This document shows positions 58,135 to 64,000 of a stretch of DNA of 64,000 nucleotides, one piece after another. Both the position numbers and the translations under genes were made by a program. The notes beneath the pieces are model-generated. The model was given only the letters and a program-made list of their open reading frames with translations, did not search any database and was not told the origin of the DNA. This stretch comes from Podocnemis expansa (taxonomy: Eukaryota; Chordata; Testudines; Podocnemididae), in assembly GCA_007922195.1 (NCBI GenBank), contig ML681997.1:15143260-15207259 (forward strand), read 5' to 3'. Each line of letters begins with the position of its first letter. Positions within the stretch are counted from its first letter, which is position 1.

Positions 58135-59702
58135 CGGAGGGCTCCAGTATGGACCCCCAACAAGGTCCAGTGCCTCACGGGCATGTGGGGCACACAGGAC
58201 ATATGTGCACGGCTCCAGGCAAGGCACCGGAACCATGACATATATGATGACATTGCAGCCCAGATGGCAGTGAAGGGGTACCTCCAGAGCATGGAGCAGG
58301 TAAGGGCAAAGATTAAAGTCCTGTGTCAGGACTACGCCCGCACCAGGGATGCGAGGCAGCTCCAGGGGGCACACAGCATGGCCACCTGTGCCTCTTATGA
58401 GGAGCTGCAGGCATTCCTCAGGGAAGAGCCCAGCATCCTCCCAGCCATGGCCATGGACTCTGAAGAGCCCACCACCGCTGCCACATCCCCCGTCCGAGGC
58501 CCCTCAGATAGCAAGGCATCGCTGTGCATCGGTGGCAGCAGCCAGCCTGAGAGCGCACCACCATCTGAAGCGCAACCGTCCAGCCCTGAGCTGTTCCTGC
58601 CGCAGGAGCATGGGACAGCCACCCCAGAGGAGGAGGAGGAGGAGGAAGGTGGGGACACGTCAGAGGTCCCCCCCCATGGAGCCAGATGCCTAGGAGGGGA
58701 CATCGAGGCAAACTTCCAAGCACCTGTTGGTAAGTGTTCCTCCCCACTCCATGTAGCTGGGACGAGCCTGCCCGTGGCATGGCTTCTGCGGGGGGGGGAG
58801 CACAACCCAGGGACAGGCAGGGCACTGGGCCGGGGGGGTGCTGAGGCCCTCCCACTGGCCGAGGGGCATGTGGTACCAGGGTCCCAGACCCATGCACATT
58901 GGGGGTCGCAGATGTTGGCGGTGGCAGTGACCACATGTGGCGGCATCAAGAGCAGACAGCATGCTGCCCTCATTGCTGGCAAGTGGCCTTGGGAGACTCC
59001 CCATGACAAGACCAGCCTCACTGACACCCACCACAGTGGGCATCATGTGGTCATATGCACCTTCAGTGTAGTGTCCCACAGGACACAGTTTAGGCTGCCT
59101 GGGGCCAGTCAGGGCGGAGGTATGTGCAGCAGACAAGCTGCACACAGCCAAGGCCAGTAGGCTGAGGAGCTAATGCTGGTTTCTCCTTCCCTCCAGCAAC
59201 CTTCAGAGCCACCCCTGGGAGCCCACCAGCTGCCACCGGGAGGAGGAGAAGGGCCCGCTTGACCTGCCATGATGTTCTTGGCAGGCTCCTCAAGCTCGGC
59301 GACAGGGTAGAGGAGTCCAGCCAGCCATGATGGCAGCAGCTAGCCCACCGCCAAGATGTCGCCATCCAGCAGCTTCAGGGAGCAGCCAATGCAGACAAGC
59401 ATGTGGTCGCTGCACTGGAGCGGCAGAGCCAGGCGTTGTAATGGCAGAACGATGCGCTGCAGGCCCTCTGCGTTGCTGTGCAGGATGTTGCAGCAAGCCT
59501 GCAGCGCATTGCAGGGTACCTGGCCCCCACAGAAGCTCTGGGAGTTCCCCTGAGGAAGCCTGGCATCCCCCGCCACAGGCGCCCTCAGACCCAACGCAGC
59601 CTTGGGGAACACCATGGCACAGCAGGCCATGGGCCCACTACACCCCCCCTCCCAATCCCCAATGTTTACAGTCCTCCACCCAGATCCCCCCTCCCCAGTT
59701 GA
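58135..59702 (+). pseudogene. Harbinger Myb/SANT-like DNA-binding protein, two exons, broken
   Basis: In PIF/Harbinger elements this second protein binds DNA near the ends and helps bring in the transposase. Exon 1 (58135-58729) encodes a trihelix/Myb-type domain: 'APVW' at 58141, 'MWGTQDICARLQARHRNHD', 'IYDDIAAQMAVKGY', 'EQVRAKIKVLCQDYARTRD'. After it come 'YEELQAFL', a Ser/Pro-rich linker and an acidic run of seven Glu from (GAG)n at about 58630. A GTAAGT donor at 58730 and a 'ccttccctccag' acceptor ending at 59196 bound an intron; splicing keeps the frame. Exon 2 (59197-59702) gives a basic patch 'GRRRRARLT' and a heptad-like C-terminal segment 'DVAIQQLQGAANADKHVVA', 'NDALQALCVAVQDVAASLQ', ending at TGA 59700-59702. 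Two in-frame stops break exon 2: TGA 59328-59330 and TAA 59439-59441. A TGA at 58132 lies just before the conserved start of the domain, so the original start codon is lost or lies in an unseen upstream exon. The first ATG in frame (58183) would cut into the domain. Confidence 0.85.
58730..59196 (+). other. Predicted intron of the Harbinger SANT gene
   Basis: A canonical GTAAGT donor follows 'gcacctgttg', and a pyrimidine-rich acceptor 'ttctccttccctccag' ends it, giving 467 bp. The frame on either side is compatible (phase 1), and exon 2 shows protein-like sequence only in that frame. Reading through the donor gives unrelated residues. Confidence 0.65.
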
Positions 59703-59845
59703 ACCAGCCACCCCTCCAGTTCCCCCTCACCCAGATCTCCACTCCCCAGCTGAACAGCCACCCTCCCAGTTCTCCAGTTCTCCCCCACCCAGATCCCCCT
59801 GCTGCCTCCCATGCCCATCTTTGCCCTGACCCCCTTCCCGTTGTA

Positions 59846-59851
59846 AATAAA
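59846..59851 (+). terminator. Poly(A) signal AATAAA of the SANT gene
   Basis: AATAAA lies 144 bp after the stop at 59702 and is followed by a T/G-rich stretch ('ctgatttgtgtcctg'). Confidence 0.6.
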
Positions 59852-59883
59852 CAATAGTAAACATTCTGATTTGTGTCCTGTAC

Positions 59884-59889
59884 TTTATT
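59884..59889 (-). terminator. Poly(A) signal AATAAA of the transposase gene
   Basis: The plus strand reads tttatt, so AATAAA on the minus strand, about 90 bp beyond the transposase stop at 59979. It is only 33 bp from the opposing signal, so the two genes end almost on top of each other. Confidence 0.6.
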
Positions 59890-59978
59890 TGTGTAGGGTT
59901 CAGGGTGTGGGTGGGTGGGTAGGGGCTGTCTGTGGTGGGAGAGGGGAGCGGGGGGGGTTGTTGGTGCGGCCCTGGCCC

Positions 59979-61214
59979 TCAGTGGCCCTTGCTGAGGATC
60001 AGGTCCTTCACAGCATTGAACACCACAAATGCCCTTGGTGGTGAATGCTTTTGTAGGGACATGGCTTCTGGCTCCTACAAGTGCCTGGTGATGAGCTGTG
60101 CTTCAGCCTCCCCTGTTGCAGCTACTGTCTCTCCCCGGATCTCACAAAGATTGTGCAGGACCACACATGCAGTGATGACCTCCACCATGGTGTCCTCTGC
60201 AAGGTGCAGGCATGTGAGCAGGCACCTCCACCAGGCCTTCAGCCTGCCAAATGCCTGCTCGACCACCTGGCGGCAGCAGATCAGGTGGCGATTAAACAGC
60301 AGGCAGCCAGGGGGTCCCGTGTAGGGACGCATGAGCCACGGGCAGAGCGGGTATGCTGAATCGCCAATAATGAGGACAGGCACCTCCACTTCCCCAATGG
60401 TGATGTTATGGGGGGGAAAAGGTGCCCGCCTCCATGCCCTGGTAGAGTGCACTGTTCCAGAGGAACTTCATGTCATGCGCCCTTCCTGGCCACCCAGCGC
60501 TGCAGTTTACAAAGATGCCCTGGTGCTCCACAAGGCCCTGAAGGATGATGGACTGGTAACCTTTCCAGTTGTGGTACGCTGCTGCACAGTGGTCTGGAGC
60601 TCACACAGGGATGTGGGTGGCATCCAGGATCTCTGCACAGTTCAGAAAGCTGAGGGTGGCAATGCCGTTGATGGTGTCTTGCAGGTCACCAGGGGTGACG
60701 AGGCGTTGGAGCAGGACTATGTTGATGGCACCAGAAACCTGGAGCAGCACTTCACCCATTGTGGACCTCCCAACGCCAAAGAGGTGTGCCACAGACCTGT
60801 GGGACTCGGGAATGGCCATCTTCCACAGAGCAGTGGCCACTCTCTTTTTCACAGGGCTGGCAGCTCTCATTATTGTGTCGCTTCCGTGTAGGACCGAGGC
60901 GAGCTCTGTGACCAGGTGGGTGAAGGTCTCCCTGCCCATGCGGAAAGTCCTGCACCACTGTGCATCACTCCAGGTTCCCAGCACAAGCCACTCCCACCAA
61001 TCTGGCCTGGTCTCCTGTGCCATATGTAGCAGGGCACAGAGGCAGGCAGGGGAAGTAAGGCAGCTGTGAGGCCCACCAGGTTGCTGGTCACAGCCTCGGC
61101 CTCAGGGGCATTTGGGTCCAGAAAAGGGGTGTCCCAATACAGAGGAACACCCTGCAAGCTGGCAGAGGGCCTTGCTGCCACCCGATGATGGTATGGGAGC
61201 CAGGGAGCATCCAT
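59979..61214 (-). pseudogene. HARBI1-like PIF/Harbinger DDE transposase, broken
   Basis: This enzyme would cut the element out and join it to TWA-like targets. From 61214 down, a candidate N-terminal part ('YWDTPFLDPNAPEAEAV', '...CYIWHRRP') shifts frame near 61000-61010 into 'DWWEWLVLGTWSDAQW', 'FRMGRETFTHLV', then a helix-turn-helix-like block 'PVKKRVATALWKMAIPES' and 'HLFGVGRSTMGEVLL'. The first catalytic Asp is in 'ILDATHIPV' (60622-60624; the usual G of DGTH is A). A TGA follows at 60601-60603 (likely CGA originally). The frame continues through 'NWKGYQSIILQGLVEHQG' until a shift in a run of seven G at 60410-60416. Then come 'LIIGDSAYPLCPWLMRPYTG' with the second Asp (60360-60362), and 'VVEQAFGRLKAWWRCLL' with the catalytic Glu (60258-60260), and 'VLHNLCE'. 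A TAG at 60075-60077 precedes the probable natural end at 59979. All three DDE residues survive despite two stops and two frameshifts. Confidence 0.9.
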
Positions 61215-61422
61215 ACTCTTCTGTCCTGCGGTCTCCTGCCAGCCAGAATGGACAGGGAACTGAAGTCAGTTCCTGCTTTTATGGGATTGGCTGGGAACAT
61301 GGCCCCTCCAGGAGGCCATGTTGCCATACCTCCCACGCTGCACCTCTCCTGAATTGAAATAGCATGTTCACTGTGTGGACACGCTATTTCGATTTGGCTT
61401 TTGTTGTGTGTGTGTGGACCTG

Positions 61423-61500
61423 TTAAATCGATTTAACTTAAATCGATTTAATGATTTTTATTTCGATTTTGTTAAATCGATTCAAGTTAAATCGATTTAA
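61423..61500. repeat. Subterminal array of TTAAATCGATTTAA palindromes
   Basis: Perfect 14-bp palindromes sit at 61423-61436, 61438-61451 and 61487-61500, and a one-mismatch copy at about 61472-61485. They lie just inside the right terminus of the Harbinger element. A likely role is as binding sites for the element's SANT protein or transposase; that is inference. Confidence 0.8.
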
Positions 61501-61522
61501 CCATGTATGTGTGGACATAGCC

Positions 61523-61630
61523 TTCATGGTGAGGACAAATGCCCAAAGTCACTTAAAAAGCCAATGGCTATGCTGAGAATAGAACTCAGGTTTTCTAAGT
61601 CTCAGTCCAGTGCTCTGTCCTCCAAAATAA
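61523..61630 (-). mobile_element. MIR SINE, piece right of the Harbinger element
   Basis: The text 'caaatgcccaaagtcac', 'gctgagaatagaactcagg' and 'agtccagtgctctgtcct' is antisense MIR, including the B-box-like region. With 57735-57763 it forms one MIR split by the transposon. Confidence 0.65.
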
Positions 61631-61754
61631 GGAGTCCTGAAGGTTCTCGCCTACAAATTCACACTATCCCAAGCTCTTTCTCCACATTGTATTGCCCCAT
61701 TAACACCCCAGATGTATTTGGTATTTTATTTTTTTCTCTTAGTAAACTAAACAA

Positions 61755-62825
61755 TATTATGTGCAGTTCTGGTTACCATATCTCTCTCAGAATTGGAAAA
61801 GGTACAGAAAAGGACAACAAGAATGACTAGGATCTGAAATAGCTTCTGTATGAGGAAAGATTTAAAAAACTGGAGCTGTTCATCTTAGAAAGAAGAGGAC
61901 TATGGAGAAGGGAGGCTATGACAGAAGTCCAGGGGCATGTGTAAAAACTTAAATTCCAAGCTTTTGGAAGAGTATGTTTTGTTCCCTCCCTGCTAGGGCC
62001 CCAGAGGAGCGCTCACCCACCCTGCTGAGATTTGGGGAGCGGGGAGCAGAGAAATTATGTGCTCCTCCATTTATTATTTGGGGGGGTACCTCTGCTTGCT
62101 CCTCCTTGTGCATGTCTATGTTGAAGTCAAATAAATAATTAATGACATGGAAAACATAAATGGGGAAATGTTATTTGACCCTTCATGTAACATAAGAACC
62201 AGGGGTTACCCACTGTGATTAAATAGGCAACAGGTTTAAAACAAACGTAAGGAACTATGTCTTCACACAATACACGGTCAACCTGTGGAGCTTGTTGCCA
62301 GGGGATGCCATGAAGGCCAATAGCATTACCAGGTTCAAAGAAACACACAAGTCCTGTGGTACTTAAAGACTAACAACTTTATTTATTGCATGAGCTTTCG
62401 TGAGAGAAAATCTCATTTCATCAGATGCTCAGAAAACAAAGTGATTTTTTTCCTACAAAAGTTTGTGCAATAAATAAAGTTGTTACACTTTAAGTACCAC
62501 GGGAGTCCTTGCTCGTTTTGCTGAACTTGGCTAATACGGCTGCCCCTTTGGAACTTGGGTTCAAAAAGAATTATTTATGTTTGTGGAGGTAAAGTTCAGC
62601 AATTCCTATTAGCTAAGATGGTCAGGGACACAACCCCCTGCTCTGGATGTCCCTAAATTTCTGACTGACAGAAGGTGGGAGTGGACAACATGGGGTGGAG
62701 CACTTGATAATGGCCCTAGTCTGTTCATTCCCTCCGAAGCATCTGGCGCCTGTCACTGTTGGGTGACAGGATACCGATTTAGATGGACCAGTGGTCTATC
62801 CCAATATGACCATTTTTAGGTTTAA
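61755..62825 (+). mobile_element. CR1 LINE 3' part, sense, with nested insertions
   Basis: The text 'atgtgcagttctggttacc', 'gaattggaaaaggtacag' begins it. 'gaaccaggggttacccactg' and 'caacctgtggagcttgttgcc' follow. 'aagatggtcagggacacaac' and 'atagtctgttcattccctcc'-like text end it. Between about 61935 and 62110 a foreign block interrupts the order, and at 62340-62552 a hairpin retroelement does. Confidence 0.8.
62340..62552. mobile_element. Hairpin retroelement copy in CR1
   Basis: The left arm reads 'acaagtcctgtggtac', 'gcatgagctttcgtgag', 'agaaaatctcatttcatc'. The right arm reads 'gtttgtgcaataaataaag', 'tttaagtaccacgggagtcc', 'ggctaatacggctgcccc'. The short sequence ggttcaaa is repeated at 62332-62339 and 62558-62565. 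The CR1 text is continuous when the insert is removed. Confidence 0.72.
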
Positions 62826-64000
62826 ATGTTGTAATAAATATTTAAGCAGCTACTGGTTCTACACAACTAAATATGATTGATCATGATTATGAATTAGACC
62901 TAAAAGAGTAGAGAGGGCCTTCCAAAACACATTTAACAATGTTTGCCAGTTCTGCTGGCTCATCTTTGAGAGCTGTTCGGGGTGCAGATTGGACTGGCAA
63001 AAACTACAGATTTGTTTCAACCCTTAGGCATCCCAGAGGAGAGTGTGACGTGAAAGCTTCGCTCAGCTGTACTCACTAGACACGTAAAAAGGCCACATTT
63101 CTCACTCTGCTAGGTCTGTGCCCTGTTCTTCTGAACTTTCCTCCAGAGTGCAGGAGAGGAGGGACTGCCGGGGTTGTCCCATGCAGAGAGCCCAATAAAG
63201 CAGGAAAAACCACACATCTTCAGGCAGTGTTTCCTGAGCAGTGGGGAGGTGAGGCCTAAAGCTGCCAGCAGCATGGAGCACCCCAAATGGGTGTGACAGG
63301 GCAAGCTGTGGACACCTTCCCCACCCACCTCTGGGCTATCTTGGAGATTTCAGCTTGAGTTTCGCTTTGGGTTTTGGAATTGCTGGAAGAGATGCACGGG
63401 TCTTGGGTTGACCCTTTGTACAGTGGGGATTGTGAGTGATTAAGTGTGACTACATTGCCACTGTTCCAGAATTGAAGCTATTTACCAATTGAGATTGAAA
63501 AGTGTATTGACTGACACTCATTTCTCCTAGGTGACAATGTTCCATATTTTGGGACAAAAATAACTCCCATTACAGCGCTGTTCATGAGGCATGCAGGCTG
63601 GACTGCGCAGGAGGGAGGGAAAGGGTAACATTATTCCAGCACCGTCATTTGCACATATGCTAACTCCATCTGCCAAGGTAGAGGCCACCTGAAGAACAAG
63701 TAGGCACAGGTCTGCTATGCTAGACACATTCATGTAGTGTTCCCTTTCAGCCTGCAAGCTTGGAGACTTTCTTACGAACAAAGCAGAGCTTGCTTACCAC
63801 GCAGATAGATCCAAACTCCCACAGCTCTAGTATCTTTTTCTAGTATAACTGGGCTACCCAGAAGTCAGACAATTTCAATACCCACACATCCTCATTGAAT
63901 ATTAATGCCAGAACCATAACAATGGTGGCTAATAATTCAGCTTTTCGCTGTCATGTGAATTACACATCAATATTAATGAAGCCTTTGTTAACATTCAGTA
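62826..64000. other. Unassigned DNA, no gene seen
   Basis: Nothing recognised. The small minus-strand frames at 63110-63328 and 63527-63781 show no domain. Confidence 0.5.

Larger units (their letters stand above)
57764..61522. mobile_element. Complete two-gene PIF/Harbinger transposon
   Basis: The left end GGCTATGTCCCCACAC and the inverted right end GGCTATGTCCACACAT are terminal repeats. Flanks are TTA (57761-57763) and TTC (61523-61525), a TTA/TAA-type 3-bp duplication with one later change. The right arm carries four TTAAATCGATTTAA-type palindromes, three of them perfect (61423-61436, 61438-61451, 61487-61500). The left arm is more decayed. Inside are the two genes expected of an autonomous PIF/Harbinger element: a Myb/SANT-like DNA-binding protein on the plus strand and a DDE transposase on the minus strand, ending tail to tail. 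Both have a handful of stops or frameshifts, so this copy is dead but recent enough to read completely. Confidence 0.93.

Noticed and set aside
58395..59151. Minus-strand frames of 153-210 codons opposite the SANT gene
   Set aside because: Shadows of the plus-strand coding and GC-rich intron sequence; no family resemblance.

Overview
The window is vertebrate intergenic DNA, most likely from a turtle (a crocodilian is the main alternative). The evidence is a dense load of CR1 LINEs of the sauropsid type, hairpin-structured retroelement tails of a kind I associate with turtle Penelope-like elements, hAT and PIF/Harbinger DNA transposons, and a few old MIR SINEs. I see no host protein-coding exon, tRNA or rRNA gene. 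The only recognisable coding DNA belongs to mobile elements, and all of it is broken. The class assignments are pattern recognition from sequence, not database matches.

Layout. 1-6.6 kb: an old CR1 fragment, a hairpin retroelement copy and otherwise unassigned DNA. 6.6-8.75 kb: a three-deep nest of DNA transposons. 11-14.5 kb: a Harbinger MITE, a long CR1 remnant split by another Harbinger MITE, and a MIR. 14.5-21.7 kb: mostly unassigned AT-rich DNA. 21.7-27.4 kb: four Harbinger-type MITEs, a hAT MITE and a (CA)n tract. 29.7-37.9 kb: CR1, hAT and Harbinger copies nested in one another, with a 400-N assembly gap. 39.9-45.4 kb: five Harbinger MITEs, two of them inside hairpin retroelement copies and one inside a LINE fragment. 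49.15-52.3 kb: a CR1 LINE on the minus strand with nearly complete endonuclease and reverse transcriptase. 57.76-61.52 kb: a complete two-gene PIF/Harbinger transposon inserted in a MIR. 61.7-62.8 kb: a CR1 tail holding another hairpin copy.

The most notable content is the Harbinger system. The 3.76-kb element carries a Myb/SANT-like DNA-binding gene (+ strand, one intron) and a HARBI1-like DDE transposase gene (- strand). They converge on back-to-back poly(A) signals. About a dozen short MITEs in the window share its GGSTATGTCYACAC-type ends and 3-bp TTA/TAA-like target duplications. Three of them also share its internal flanks and look like internal-deletion derivatives. The MITE arms are arrays of a 14-bp palindrome that fits one template, TTAnnTCGAnnTAA, whose variable dinucleotide differs by subfamily (TT, GT, AA, AG, also AT). 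This looks like a subfamily-specific binding-site code for the transposon proteins. Nested insertions with reconstructable empty sites show that the Harbinger elements arrived after the CR1, MIR and hairpin-retroelement copies they interrupt.
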